NCBI RefSeq assembly: GCF_014356525.2
Contig: NC_052512.1
Span: forward strand, 1,350,797 to 1,414,796
Source of the DNA: Nilaparvata lugens
Taxonomy: Eukaryota > Arthropoda > Insecta > Hemiptera > Delphacidae
Direction: 5' to 3'
DNA: 64,000 nt
In this document: positions 45,270-58,205 of the stretch, in pieces
How positions within the stretch are numbered: position 1 is the first letter of the stretch
Layout: each line of letters opens with the position of its first letter
Notes under the pieces: generated by a model
The model's input: only the letters and a program-made list of their open reading frames with translations
What the model was told of the DNA's origin: nothing
The model's database searches: none
Program-made: the position numbers and the translations under genes

Positions 45270-45560
45270 GTACAACTTAATGGGCCATATGAATAAAGTT
45301 GAGCATTTGCTTATACTTCTAGAACAAGGAGCACTTGCTCCATTTTCTATGAATAAACGTGAGCAAAACCTTTTGCTCATGCTCATCAAAAAAATAGTTT
45401 GAGCATTTACTCAAAAGTAAAAGCTTTTGCTCAAAATTGTATGAATAAACTAGAGCATTTGCTCAACTTTTGAAGCAAATGCTTCAAATAAGGTGAGTCT
45501 AGTCTAGAGCAGCTTATCACCTTTTGCTCATAGTAAAATGGCTCAACTAATTCGTTTGAG
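45270..45560. repeat. Cluster of GAGCAAA/TTTGCTC inverted words
   Basis: GAGCATTTGCT, TTTTGCTCA and related words occur about a dozen times in both orientations and could form several alternative hairpins. The same cluster is at 51100-51360. Confidence 0.75.
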
Positions 45561-45569
45561 GAAGAGGAA

Positions 45570-45850
45570 ACTATACCAGATACGATAACAACCAATAGTT
45601 GAGAACTATAAAACTCTTTTCAGATTCAAACATGATATATATCACCATTATCCCTACAAAAGGATGAATACAAAAGATAGCTGATATAAAGATAGCCATC
45701 ACAAAATAAGAAATAAGCATTTAAACTATACCAGATACGATAACAGCCAATAGTTGAGAACTATAAAACTCTTTTTAGATTCAACCATGATATATATCAC
45801 CATTATCCCTACAAAAGAATAAATACAAAGAATATGCTGAAGATTATTAT
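45570..45850. repeat. About 155-bp tandem duplication
   Basis: ACTATACCAGATACGATAAC through ACCATTATCCCTACAAAA is present twice (from 45570 and from 45725) and twice again in block copy 2 (from 51375 and 51530). Confidence 0.9.
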
Positions 45851-46605
45851 AGAGATGACATTTTTTCACGCTATTATTTCAAAATTCTAAACTCAACTAA
45901 CCTAAAACTTTATTCATATTAGAAAACCGAGGAGACGACGCAAACACAATTGGTGCCCCCTACTTGCATATTTAGCGCTTCCGTGAGCTATAAAAAAAAT
46001 TAAGGCTACAAAAGCGAATCAGCTGATGAAAAATCTTTAAAATACGTTAGCATTTGCTCCAGAGTTCAGGAGCATAAGGTAAGAGTATAGTGAAAATTAT
46101 GAAAACAGCTGAATATTTCTTCCACAAGATTAATTTGACAGTAGGTGTCTTTGGGGATCCTATTTGCAATGAAAAATTACTCTGTCACTTCAACATCTTT
46201 GTCACTTATGTACATGAATCCAAACTCATTTTTTCAAATGAGAGGGTGTCATATAAATGATACATGATTTCGATACAGATATCCGCACATTGATATCTCA
46301 ACCCGTATCAGTTTGTTGGTGTAAAAGTTTCAAATTATGTTGTATATCAACCAGCTGAAATCATTTGTCAGCGCATTAAGGTCTGTCTGTTTGATAGCTT
46401 CTAAATAGCCTCAGCTGAGGTTATAAATGAATGAATGGGAAAACTGTTGTAATTGCATGCAATGAATTCTTTAGCTGACTAAATGATAAACAACACAATT
46501 TTTTCTCATGTACTTTCAATGTTATTTGTTATATCCTGAAAAAGGACTAAGGATGTTCCAAGAATACGTGTTCAAAATTTGAAGCTGATTGATCTATTTT
46601 TTCTA

Positions 46606-47407
46606 AAGTTATTGTAGATCATAGAAACATACGGACTTTGGCCTTCCGTAAGAAAAAAGTGAAAACTAGCTAATGCTCGTTCAATGGAGCTCGATATTAT
46701 ACAGATAGTGAAGCAGGAATTTGAATTGAGAAACAGTCTATGAAGGCAATATAAGAGTAGTAGGAACAGTATGAAAACTTGTAGTACCCTTTATTATTTA
46801 AAATATTACAACGACTCAAATAATAAAGTTTTCATATTGTTCTTATTAATTTTGTAAGAAAGGTATCTCATTCAAGTGAAATGTTTTTAAGAGTATAAGC
46901 TATGTTCACAAATCATTCTATTTTTTTCAATTACGAAAAAAGACGATCTAATCGTTTCAGTATTTTGATAGTGCTACTAGAAAGATTAAACACAATAATA
47001 ATCACTAACATCTTTTTAGATATTATTTTATTTCCGACACAACTAGTTTCGGGTTCCTGTATCTGATATATGTTTGTAGAGTTGTTGAAGCCCTCATCTT
47101 CATATTAATTCTATCCTGAATATTTTATAAAAATCCATAGTTGTCCACTCTGACCGTACGGTGATCAGAGTGACTCTCCTCAGGTTGCGGTACCCGGTTC
47201 CTACTAGAAGCTTCTCGCTCACCAATTCTATCCAAGGTCTCATTCGGCTGCTGGATACGGCTAGTTGCACTATTGCCTAAATCTTCATACATCCAAACTT
47301 GGGTCGTAGAACTCGAAATGCTGTGAATTTAGTACACGCACAGGAAAATCAGCAGCAAGGAGATATATCATTCAATTTCCCAGCAAGCTGCATTCAACTA
47401 TATATAA
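46606..47407. other. Non-coding spacer
   Basis: No gene or repeat recognised. Confidence 0.5.
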
Positions 47408-47432
47408 GAATCTGGTGTGGCGCACTCACACA

Positions 47433-48360
<928 letters not shown>

Positions 48361-48486
48361 AAAAATACAAACTGCTGAACAACTAACTAAGCACATATTG
48401 GAAGTCCATATTGAGATTTATTATGTAAATATTGATTGTTGTATAATTTTCATAAAAATATAGTGCATCAGATCAATCTAGGGCTA

Positions 48487-48657
48487 AGCACACCTGATGA
48501 GGCGTGGCTTGGTGATAAAAGTGTTGATCTTTGGTGAATGCCTTAACACACCGTTCCATGCCATGCCCGATACAGTGTGTGTTACCTCTTCCATTCAAAC
48601 CAATAAGCAAGAAGCACCTTGATGTAGAATGCCGCATAGCGCCTCCTCAGGTGTGCA
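48487..48657. mobile_element. Possible small MITE
   Basis: AGCACACCTGATGAGGCG at the left pairs with CGCCTCCTCAGGTGTGCA at the right (16 of 18 positions inverted). The length is about 171 bp. There is no clear target duplication and no coding frame. Confidence 0.4.
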
Positions 48658-48679
48658 TCCAGCTAAAGTTTTTCATGAG

Positions 48680-49432
48680 ATGTGTAATATTACATTTTTT
48701 CTCGATTAAAATCTAATCTTCAATTTGAGATCTATAAAACTTGATAGTAAATATCAGAGTAATCGATATGCGGACAACTTTTAACTGAGAATTTATCATA
48801 AATAATTGTGTTGCACATTCCATGGTATCATCGAAACTGGGTTAACAGAATAACAGATAAATAGATCATTATTAATATAGAGGATAAATAAATTTAAAAT
48901 AACAGTTTCGAAATAAAGTTTTATTAAGAACAAATGTAAAATGTAAATTCTAAACTTGTAATTTATAATTTTTTGGAATTTAATATCGGTGACGTGTTCA
49001 TAAAGTCATCACTGGTTTGAGGTGTGGCTTTGCTCTGGACTTGTTAGGCCTTCTCTCTAAAAAATGGTGGCTGGCTATGTGTTCTAATTTTGTGCTCTCT
49101 GAATATTTTTCTGTTTAAGTAAAATTTTCAATGTTTTGAATTGAGTTTTGAACAGTTTTATGGTGTTCTAATTTTGTATAATCTGTTTTGTGTGTCTACA
49201 AGCCTATAGCCATTGTTTTTCAACTATATAATTGGATAAGTATTCAGCTTTTAATGATGCTAGATGTTTAAGTGTGTAAGATATTGTTTTATGGATTTGT
49301 GTTGTATATTGCCAAAATTCTTCTGAAGATTATAAGTTGGTTTGCTCTGAAAACTGGATTTCTCATTCATAAGCAATAGATCCATTCATAATTTATCAAG
49401 AATCTACCATTTTGGAGCCGATAACTTCCTTT
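48680..49432 (+). repeat. Repeat shared with 26106-26873
   Basis: Collinear with the 26-kb copy and joins directly to the exon-like segment at 49433. In this copy and at 26 kb the upstream part and the exon-like segment are contiguous, whereas at 43 kb the upstream part is different. Confidence 0.85.
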
Positions 49433-49600
49433 AGGTTAACAGGTGAAAAATGCTATTCAACCTATTTAGGAAAAAATGGTAGCATGCCAACACAAAAAAT
49501 AAAACTCAAACTCAGAGAGAGGAAATTAATCTGGGAGTATAGCCCTACTAATGATAAATTCAGAGGACTTGAGGAAGACAGTATATGTACATCGAATTAA
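49433..49600 (+). CDS. Exon-like segment, second full copy
   Basis: Encodes RLTGEKCYSTYLGKNGSMPT and continues to DSICTSN and a stop. It differs from the 43-kb copy at a handful of residues while keeping the frame, which suggests either recent duplication or past selection. Family not recognised. Confidence 0.4.
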   Translation, partial: RLTGEKCYSTYLGKNGSMPTQKIKLKLRERKLIWEYSPTNDKFRGLEEDSICTSN

Positions 49601-50077
49601 AATATTCTAGGTATGATAAGTATTTTCTCTCTTATTCTGAATTGTCTAAATAACCTAAAAGATGATGTTCAATTATGTGGGAGGTTGAGTTGATACATTT
49701 TTATTCTTCCAAGTGACAATAAGATGATATAATTATAAATGTTTTAATTATTGAATAATGAACACAAATAATGCAAAGTTTTTTGATCAGCTGTTTTTTG
49801 ATCACCTTTCTTAGTTCCAACTCCATGTTAGCGGCTGGAAAGGGTACTTTTTCCGGCCTAGGCCGGAAAGAAACCTGTTCTGACGTCAAATGAGAGTCGT
49901 CTGCAAACAATGTATTTCAGATCTACGTAGTAACTGGAAAACAGCTGCTTTCTGTACAGTGTGGCGAAAAAGTAGTTCATTCATGAAATTGCATTCAGTG
50001 AACTGAGAGTTTCAATCCCCTCTGAACTATGAAATTATTTTTTGGGGTGATTCTGGCAGTGTAGTGGAGGTGTCACA

Positions 50078-50721
50078 ACTTTCCTTGCCATTATGAAAAT
50101 TGATCACCAGACACTAGTGTTCCCACGCATCTCAAGTCTACTACTATTCAAAGATCTGAGCCAGCTGGTGACAGGACAATAACGCTGGAAACACACGAGG
50201 TCTGCTATCTCTTCATAGTGAATGATCAAATAGAATCAACAGTTGTCAACAGTTAGCAATTGAAATAATCACATTTTCTCGAATTTCGAGCTTATTTTCA
50301 ATTTTAGGTGAAAATGTTAAGAAACATTAATTGTAGAGATTCTCATGCTCAATCTTTTACTCGAAATTTTTCGTTCAAATTGTATCTGAAGCCTGATAAT
50401 TGGGAATCTAAAATCAAACTTTGCATAGATGGGGCAGAGCTCCTGAAATTTTTACATTTAAAGGACTTGTGGCAGTTGATAGAGCTTATCAATGACTTCT
50501 TTAGGTATAAATTTTATCAAAATCGTTGGAGACATTTTCGAGAAAATCGCGAAAAACCCTGTTTTTGACAACATTCCCACTATTTTAGCCGCCATCTTGA
50601 ATTGCATTGGATCGAAATTGTTCGTGTCGGATACTTATAGTGTAAGGACCTTAAGTTCTAAATTCCAAGTTATTCCATTATTTGGGAAATGAGATATCAT
50701 GTACACAGACGCACATACACT

Positions 50722-50815
<94 letters not shown>

Positions 50816-50946
50816 GACCAATACCCAAAAACCACTTTTTTGGACTCAGGGGTCCTTGAAACGTATAGAAATTCACAAATTGGGGCACCTTAATTTTTTT
50901 CGGAAAGCAATACTTTCCTTACCTATGGTTATAGGGCAAGGAAAGT
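50078..50946 (+). mobile_element. About 1-kb repeat with short inverted ends and (CA)n, copy 3
   Basis: Homologous to 44118-45135, with a shorter (CA)n tract (about 50723-50813). It sits inside block copy 2, at the position matching copy 1 in block copy 1. Confidence 0.65.
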
Positions 50947-51850
50947 AAAAAACACATAAATGAATTTGATACAGGAGAAACATCTCACCAATATTCAACC
51001 AGATACAGAAATAATTTGAGAGATGATGCACACCGAAGTACTATGTATGAGTGAGGGGTAAGGAGTTCAGGTATCCGGATGTACAACTTCCATATAAATA
51101 AAGTTGAGCATTTGCTTATACTTCTAAAATAAGGAGCATTTGCTTCATTTTCTATGAATAAACATAAGCAAAACCTTTTGCTCATGCTCATCAAAAAAAT
51201 AGTTTGAGCATTTACTCAAAAGTAAAAGCTTTTGCTCAAAATTGTATGAATAAACTAGAGCATTTGCTCAACTTTTGAAGCAAATACTTCAAATAAGGTG
51301 AGTCTAGTCTAGAGCAGCTTATCACCTTTTGCTCATAGTAAAATGGCTCAACTAATTCGTTTGAGGAAGAGGAAACTATACCAGATACGATAACAACCAA
51401 TAGTTGAGAACTATAAAACTCTTTTCAGATTCAGACATGATATATATCACCATTATCCCTACAAAAGGATGAATACAAAAGATAGCTGATATAAAGATAG
51501 TCATCACAAAAAAAGAAATAAGCATTTAAACTATACCAGATACGATAACAACCAATAGTTGAGAACTATAAAACTCTTTTCAGATTCAACCATGATATAT
51601 ATCACCATTATCCCTACAAAAGAATAAATACAAAGAATATGCTGAAGATTATTATAGAGATGACATTTTTTCACGCTATTACTTCAAAATTCTAAACTCA
51701 ACTAACCTAAAACTTTATTCATATTAGAAAACAGAGGAGACGACGCAAACACAATTGGTGCCCCCTACTTGCAAATTTAGCGCTTCCGTGAGCTATAAAA
51801 AAAAAATTAAGGCTACAAAAGCGAATCAGCTGATGGAAAATCTTTAAAAT

Positions 51851-54328
51851 TGTCACAAAGTGAATTTTTGTGACAGATGGAGAGCCGTCAACTAATGCAT
51901 AATTTAGCGAATTTATTCTGTTTTAGAATAGGAATAGGATCGACTTCCAGATATATTTTGTTAGATTTGCAGTTGTGTACATGCACATTATCACCATCGC
52001 CGTCAACCCCTTTAAATCATCAGCAGCGGATTCATCTAACCAGATATTTCCAGATCTTGTTTACCACTCTAAGCGGCTACCGAGTCGGGTTGGTATCGCT
52101 CTTCATGAAATTTCTGGAATAGAAATATTGTTACCGGCCTAATCTACTATATGAATTAGTATCATTGTCATCATTTGCTGCACCCTTAGCATCAGGAGCA
52201 GCTGAGTCAAAACCCCGTCACATGACCAGTGGCGTGATCGTCTTTTCAGACTCTCATTGGTCAGGAAGCTCTTTTCCCCCGGCCTCCTAATTTTCAGCGA
52301 CCCGGTGCAGCTCCAAGAAGACCAGGGAGAAAGCAGTTGTTCGGTGGTTGAGCGTGAGATCGGGTCGCGAATCTCCTCTCCTTACGACGTTACCGACACT
52401 AATTATTATTCTATCTTGTGTTAACGTAGAATATTGTAGGTCGAGTTCCGAACAACTCGGAGTTAGAATTCCCTTGTGGGTTTTTCTTTCTTGTCAGCTA
52501 TTTTTTTTCCCGAATTCGTATCACTGGGGGTGAACGAATTATTCTTGGTTTTGAAACCTGTAAGGGATCTCAAGTTTGAGCTACAAACAGTTGAGTGGGG
52601 AAATTTAGCTAGGCTCTTAAGCAAATTATTTTTGAGGGCTTAATTCTTAAGTCTCGACTCTGTCGCTTCACGACGTTTAAGTTTAGTGCGGGAATTGGTT
52701 TGCTATTCTCCGTATTTAATTCTGCAGTGATTCAGGTAACTGTATGTTAGGACTGGTCACTTGTGTGCATTTCCTCTTCTGTAATAAGGTAATCTCAGTT
52801 TTTAGGGGTGTATTTTCCTTATTAATTTTCATACTATAGAGTGGCCCTGTATTTTAAATTCGCTTAGCAGTTTCTGACTTGCTGTAATTCCAAGTAGGAA
52901 AAGTCCAATCCTTTTCCTAGAGAACTCAGGTGCAGCTTGAGTTCGTCCTTGTCGAAGTTTCTAGACTGCGACGTCCATTCTCTTTCTTTCTCTTCACTTT
53001 CCCTATTCTAAAATCCTTCTAGCTCTCAGGTACAGCTTGAGGACTTCCTCGCCGAAGTTTCTAGACTGCGGCATCCTTTCTCTTAATTCTTCCTGTGTTA
53101 AAATCCTTCCTGATCTCAGTTCCAGATTCGAGATCGTCCTAGTCGCGGGTTTTCAGACCCGCGAATCCTTTCTAAAATTCTTAGAAACCTGTCTTCTTTA
53201 ATAGCAGATATTATTTGCTGGTTTTCCCTGTGGAAAATTCACGAATTTTCCCGTGATCTCAGTTGCAAATTAGAGATCGATCTTGTGGTAGTCCTTGGAC
53301 TGGCAATTACTTGGAAAAGTCTATTGAAATCTTTTCCTGAATTAGGAGTCTCTGACTCGATATTTTCCTTGTGGAAAATCCTGGAAAAATCCTTTCCTAC
53401 CCTGACATCGACAGACTGTTGTCTTCCCGATATTATTCTACAGACTGTGTCTGTGAAAAATCTTTTCTATCCTCTCATAATAGTCGACATACTGACTATT
53501 AATTTGAAAGCGTTTCGGACGATAGAGAGTGATTCCCATACCCTTAAGGGCAGTCACAGATTGGCCCTTAATAACCGGCGCGCAGTCATCAGATTAGCGC
53601 GGAAATCCTGTTTAGCAGTTTCAGAATTGCTGAAAATCCTTTCGCAGCTGCAGGCTCGCGATTCAGAAATCCGACACCCGAAACCTTATCCTCTAAACTT
53701 TAATTACCACATAATTGAAATTGATATACTGTATTTAGCTAGCAGGTCCAGCTTGCTGAGAGCTAGAGCGCAATTCTCAGATTGCGAATTATTGAGCAGA
53801 TATTTATTTGCTGTAGAGAATAATAATCTTATTATTGATTCTCTGTTCCCTATACCCTATACCGTATACCTCATACCCTGCACCCTATTCTCTATAGCTC
53901 TCACCTTAAACCCCATTGAAAACCTACATCCCGGGCTTGCAGGTACAGCTTGCTCGCCGTCAATTCGCAGTTGGTTCAGATTGCGTACTACCTTTATAAA
54001 TAGAATTATTGGTAGGGATCTGATAGTCAGATCTGTCTCCTTGTGTAGGGTTATCTTAATATCCCTTAAAACCCACCCTGTACTCCAAAGGCCGAGGGGC
54101 CGAATCGGCCAATAACGCCACGGGCAAACACTCTTCCCCTGAAAGTAAAAATCTCGCGAAAGAAGCAGAGGGTAAAGAATCAGGATAGAGGGAGAAGTGT
54201 AGGTCCGGTATCTCCACCTGTCAGTACGGCTACTGACCCCGACCCATACCCGACTGTAGCTAGTCCGCGTTGTAGCAATACTTCGCAATTATTAGGAAAC
54301 CTAGAGGGTGGAATAGGTCATTACTAAT
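51851..54328 (+). mobile_element. 2.48-kb insertion flanked by AAAAT, possible solo LTR
   Basis: Comparison with the uninterrupted block (46035-46050) shows a clean insertion. AAAAT is at 51846-51850 and again at 54329-54333. It begins TGTCACAAAGTGAATTTTTG and TGACA follows, forming a terminal hairpin. A GC-richer leader-like region follows (52240-52480), then diverged tandem units of about 100 bp (52920-53300) containing CTCAGGTGCAGCTTGAG or related words. No polymerase or transposase frame is seen. The 5-bp duplication and TG start fit an LTR, but the right end does not show CA, so the class is open. Confidence 0.5.
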
Positions 54329-54884
54329 AAAATATGTGAGCATTTGCTCCAGAGTTCAGGAGCATAAGGTAAGAGTATAGTGAAAATTATGAAAACAGCT
54401 GAATATTTCTTCCACAAGATTAATTTGACAGTAGGTGTCTTTGGGGATCCTATTTGAAATGAAAAATTACTCTGTCACTTCAACATCTTTGTCACTTATG
54501 TACATGAATCCAAACTCATTTTTTCAAATGAGAGGGTGTCATATAAATGATACATGATTTCGATACAGATATCCACACATTGATATCTCAACCCCGTATC
54601 AGTTTGTTGGTGTGAAAGTTTCAAATTATGTTGTATATCAATCAGCTGAAATCATTTGTCAGCGCATTAAGGTCTGTCTGTTTGATAGCTTCTAAATAGC
54701 CTCAGCTGAGGTTATAAATGAATGAATGGGAAAACTGTTGTAATTGCATGCAATGAATTCTTTAGCTGACTAAATGATAAACAACACATTTTTTTCTCAT
54801 GTACTTTCAATGTTATTTGTTATATCCTGAAAAAGGACGAAGGATGTTCCAAGAATACGTGTTCAAAATTTGAAGCTGATTGAT

Positions 54885-55265
54885 AGTAGGGGTAAAGTGA
54901 GACTTCTGAAGAAAAGCTGGAGAAAAGCTGCCTCAAAGCTGGCTCAAAGCTGGCTCAAATCTACCCCAAAGCTGATTCTTTGTTCTAACCTTGCCCAATT
55001 CAATGTAATCTGAACAAACTTAACCTAGCCATACCCCTAATCTCACATTAAATCTCAAATGAAGATCCTCATTCCCACTTTTTTGGAAAAAAAAACTAGA
55101 TCCAGCTTTTTTTTTATTTCTTGAATAACTAAGAAACCGTTAATTTTACAGAAAAATTACAAGAATAACTTTTTCCAGTAAATCAATTACGAATCCATTG
55201 ACACCCCATTTGTCAAGATTGAACAGAAAATGAGGATCAGTTCTCATCCATAATAAAAATAGATC
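54885..55265 (+). repeat. Polinton left terminal region
   Basis: Starts AGTAGGGGTAAAGTG. Imperfect tandem GGCTCAAAGCT units follow within 100 bp. No gene. The matching inverted repeat should be outside the window on the right. Confidence 0.65.
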
Positions 55266-55529
55266 ATGAGTATTGACAAATTTGGTCGATATTTGCATGA
55301 TAGAAATAATAATGATATTAATGTTGATATTAAAAATTTGATTCAGATTTTTTTCTATGTTCTACAAATCATACCATTAGCTACACCCCATATTCCAAAC
55401 ATCAATCTCAATAATGAAAAAGAGTGGAAGTATATGACTGATTCAAACTTGATCCAACAATTCTCACTCTCTTCTGGAATCTCTTTTAAAGAATGGTATG
55501 AAGAAAATGTAATAAATATAGAAGAATAG
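55266..55529 (+). CDS. Polinton small ORF family, member 1
   Basis: An intact 87-codon frame starting MSIDKFGRYL. It has a central helical stretch (DIKNLIQIFFYVLQI) and a C-terminal half with W, F and charged residues ending FKEWYEENVINIEE. Two further members with the same opening lie at 58206 (interrupted) and 61813 (truncated by a stop). No signal peptide or obvious enzyme motif is seen. It is the first gene after the left terminus, directly before integrase. A structural or regulatory role is possible; I do not recognise the family. Confidence 0.6.
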   Translation: MSIDKFGRYLHDRNNNDINVDIKNLIQIFFYVLQIIPLATPHIPNINLNNEKEWKYMTDSNLIQQFSLSSGISFKEWYEENVINIEE

Positions 55530-55579
55530 ATTATCTCCCACCCCACCTGGATACCTCAACTTCGTATATTTAAAAAGGA

Positions 55580-56509
55580 ATGTCCACAAGAGAGAAACTT
55601 GCACATGAGCTACATGGTAGAGTCAGACATAATTTCCTCACACGTCACACTGAAATAAAAGGTCTAACAGATTTATATCAAGCTGATATTGTTGACATGT
55701 CCAACTATAGCACATTAAATGAGAACTTTAGATACATACTAACTGTGATTAACTGTTTCAGTAAATTTGCATTTGCAATACCAATGAAAACTAAAACTGG
55801 AAAGGAGGTGGCAGCAGCATTGAAACCAATACTCAAAAAACATAAGATTATCAATTTTCAAACTGATGCAGGTGAAGAGTTCTACAACACAACTGTTCAG
55901 AATCTCTTCAAAACATATAAGATCAACCATTACAGTACATATAGTGATAAGAAAGCTGCAATTTGTGAATGTTTCAACAGAACTCTTAAAGAGAATATGT
56001 TCCGTGAATTCACTATACAGGATAATCATAAATGGTTGGAACTGTTACCAAAACTTATCTCAAAATATAACAACACGACACATCATAGCATTAATACGAA
56101 ACCAATTGATGTGAATAAAGAAAATGAAAAATATGTACCAATGAATTTAGATAAAAGTGCACAATGTGAAATTGGCAATCAAAGTAAACCAAAATATAGA
56201 ATTGGTGATAAGGTACGCATAAGTCGATACAAATCAATATTTGAGAAAGGTTATCTCCTAAACTGGACAAATGAGATTTCCACCATACAAAATGTTCTCC
56301 CCACTAAACCCTTTACCTATAGATTGAAAGATATAAACAATGAAATTATCAAGGGTACATTCTATGAATATGAAATGAATAAAACAAAATATCCAGATAT
56401 ATTCCTCATTGAAAAAGTATTAAAGAAAAAGGGTAGTAAATTGTATGTTAAATGGCTTGGATTCGATAAATCTTATAATTCATGGGTTGAAGGTGATGAT
56501 ATAACATAA
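55580..56509 (+). CDS. Polinton integrase with C-terminal chromodomain
   Basis: An intact frame of 309 codons, close to the usual core length for retroviral-like Polinton integrases. The DDE triad is visible: D36 in LYQADIVDM, D96 in FQTDAGEEF, and E130 in AAICECFNRTLKEN. A beta-rich C-terminal domain (KYRIGDKVRIS at about 205-215) is followed by a chromodomain at 274-309, with FLIEKVLKKKGSKLYVKWLG and a YNSWV aromatic cage residue. It catalyses insertion of the element; the chromodomain may steer it to methylated histones (known for chromointegrases, inferred here). This is the best preserved Polinton gene in the window. Confidence 0.92.
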   Translation: MSTREKLAHELHGRVRHNFLTRHTEIKGLTDLYQADIVDMSNYSTLNENFRYILTVINCFSKFAFAIPMKTKTGKEVAAALKPILKKHKIINFQTDAGEEFYNTTVQNLFKTYKINHYSTYSDKKAAICECFNRTLKENMFREFTIQDNHKWLELLPKLISKYNNTTHHSINTKPIDVNKENEKYVPMNLDKSAQCEIGNQSKPKYRIGDKVRISRYKSIFEKGYLLNWTNEISTIQNVLPTKPFTYRLKDINNEIIKGTFYEYEMNKTKYPDIFLIEKVLKKKGSKLYVKWLGFDKSYNSWVEGDDIT

Positions 56510-56523
56510 TATAATAAAAAAAT

Positions 56524-57174
56524 ATGCTGAAATTGAAACAACATCAATCAAAACTACCTGTCATGAATTTTGATAAATTCCTTACTAAGAAGAATATCAA
56601 TTATCACAGACACAGCGAACTTTTACCAAATTCCATATGATGTATTGTTTGTGGTCCAAGTAATTCTTGGAAAACAAATACAGTATTCAATTTACTATTT
56701 GCACAGAATGTTGTCAAGTACCAACTTCTAAAGCAGATTATGATACAAATACCTGAAATTGACTTCAACATGTATCAAGATAATGATGGAATACCACACT
56801 CAAATGATGCACACCCAAATTCAGTTATGATTTTTGATGATATTTGTATGGAAAATCAACAGAATATCCGCAACTATTTCAGTATGGGTAGACATAATGA
56901 TATTGATTGTTTCTACACTTCTCAAACTTATTCCAGTATACCCAAGCAGTTAATTCGTGATAACACAAACTTGATTGTTCTATTTAAACAAGATAATCAT
57001 AATTTAACACACATATATTTTGATCATATTTATCCTGATATGAATAAGAGAGAATTTGAAGAAATGTGTGCTCAATCTTGGAGAAAAAATAATAACACAT
57101 TTCTAGTCATAAACAAAGAGTGTACTAGAAGTAATGGTAGATATAGAATTGGTTTTGATAAATTTATACAGTAA
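56524..57174 (+). pseudogene. Polinton packaging ATPase (A32/FtsK-HerA type), one stop
   Basis: The frame from ATG 56524 is broken once, by TGA at 56638-56640, just before the P-loop. The P-loop reads CGPSNSWKTN, where the Gly normally preceding Lys is Trp, so ATP binding would be lost even without the stop. Walker B is SVMIFDDIC, followed by FYTSQTYSSIPKQLIRDNTN, the sensor/arginine region typical of these genome-packaging ATPases. The frame ends at 57174, and the next gene starts 8 bases on (57182). Confidence 0.85.
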
Positions 57175-57181
57175 TATAAAA

Positions 57182-58179
57182 ATGTATAGGAAAGATTTAA
57201 AAGAGTTGAGTGCACTCAAGAAAAATATTAAACAACTGCGTGATTCAATACTCCAGAAGCACCATCAATTATCAGGTGATGTAGCAAGTGAGGAGGAAAA
57301 CTTTCAAAAACAATTCAAACCTATTACAGAATCATTGAAACAGTTGAAACAACCTTTTCTAGAAGCAACTATTAAAAAGGAAAAAGAAGAATTAAAACAA
57401 GAAAAAGAAGAAGAATTAGATGATGAAGAATTAGGAGATGAAGAAGAAAATAGAGTAGATGATGATAATGATGGAGAAGTATCAGTAGAAGAAGAATCAA
57501 ATAAAGACATGGTTTAAAAAATATATTTGATACAAGTCTCCAAAGACTAAAATCATCTGCACATAGGCGCAGTGTATCTACTTATATAGACAATTTCATG
57601 AGATCAACAAAAAGAGGTAATATATATGGTGTTCACTTCAACCCCGATATTGATGAGTGGCAAATTGGTGATAAAGTAGTCAAATTTGAAAATAATGATA
57701 TTATAATTGATAACCAACATCCACTTACTCTCACACATGGTCTATTGGAATTACTTTTCAAAGCAGTACCAGATACATTCATTTATGGTAGGAAAGATTT
57801 AAAAACCTATTAATGAATACTTGAAATAACTAGAGTTCATCTTGATAGTTTGGGACGTGTTAAAAGGAATCATGGGTATAAATACACAAGTATAATCAAA
57901 AATTCATTTCCTCCAAAGTTATCTAAGAAGAAACCTATCTCTGGTAGAGGAGGAATGCATGTGGAAGGAGTAGAAGAAGATATGCAAATTGAATTAACAA
58001 AGAGAAAAAGGAAAAAGAATTATGTCTATTGGGATGATCCAAATGAATTTATTGAGAGATTAGAGTTCTTAGTAAATTCTAAACTAGCAGGACACACTGG
58101 ACACAATTCTGAAATTGCATCTATTATTGAAGAGTTACATGAAATTGGAATAATTATAGGTGGAAATTTAGTATTATAG
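57182..58179 (+). pseudogene. Polinton DUF8207-type protein, broken into three pieces
   Basis: The N-terminal piece 57182-57517 is a coiled coil (RKDLKELSALKKNIKQLRDS) followed by a strongly acidic Glu/Asp run. After a frame change, 57598-57813 gives GVHFNPDIDEWQIGDKVV and LTLTHGLLELLF. After TAA-TGA, 57850-58179 gives RNHGYKYTSIIKN and YVYWDDPNEFIERLEFLV, ending in GHNSEIASIIEELHEIGIII. The last block is the conserved part of the DUF8207 family common in Polinton-bearing insect genomes. Its function is unknown. The ATG at 57182 is preferred because an upstream ATG lies inside the ATPase gene. Confidence 0.75.
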
Positions 58180-58205
58180 AAAAAATATATAACTGTTCTT
58201 GTGCA

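Larger units (their letters stand above)
43327..46605 (+). repeat. Duplicated block, copy 1
   Basis: Matches 49433-51850 and then 54334-54884. Contents in order: an exon-like coding segment; a TTTTTGATCAGCTG repeat segment also seen at 11570-11830; a segment with CCGGCCTAGGCCGG; a roughly 1-kb repeat carrying a (CA)n tract; a cluster of GAGCAAA/TTTGCTC words; a twofold 155-bp tandem repeat; and a 560-bp tail. Copy 1 has about 140 bp (around 43970-44110) that copy 2 lacks. Confidence 0.85.
49433..54884 (+). repeat. Duplicated block, copy 2, interrupted
   Basis: Collinear with 43327-46605. It is interrupted at 51851-54328 by an insertion with AAAAT on both sides. It stops at 54884, exactly where the Polinton begins; the undisturbed copy continues with CTATTTTTTCTAAAG at 46606. 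Confidence 0.85.

Noticed and set aside
53285..54115. 276-codon plus-strand frame inside the 2.48-kb insertion
   Set aside because: It spans diverged tandem repeats, shows no domain, and ends in low-complexity Ile/Pro/Tyr runs. A chance frame in a stop-poor region is more likely.
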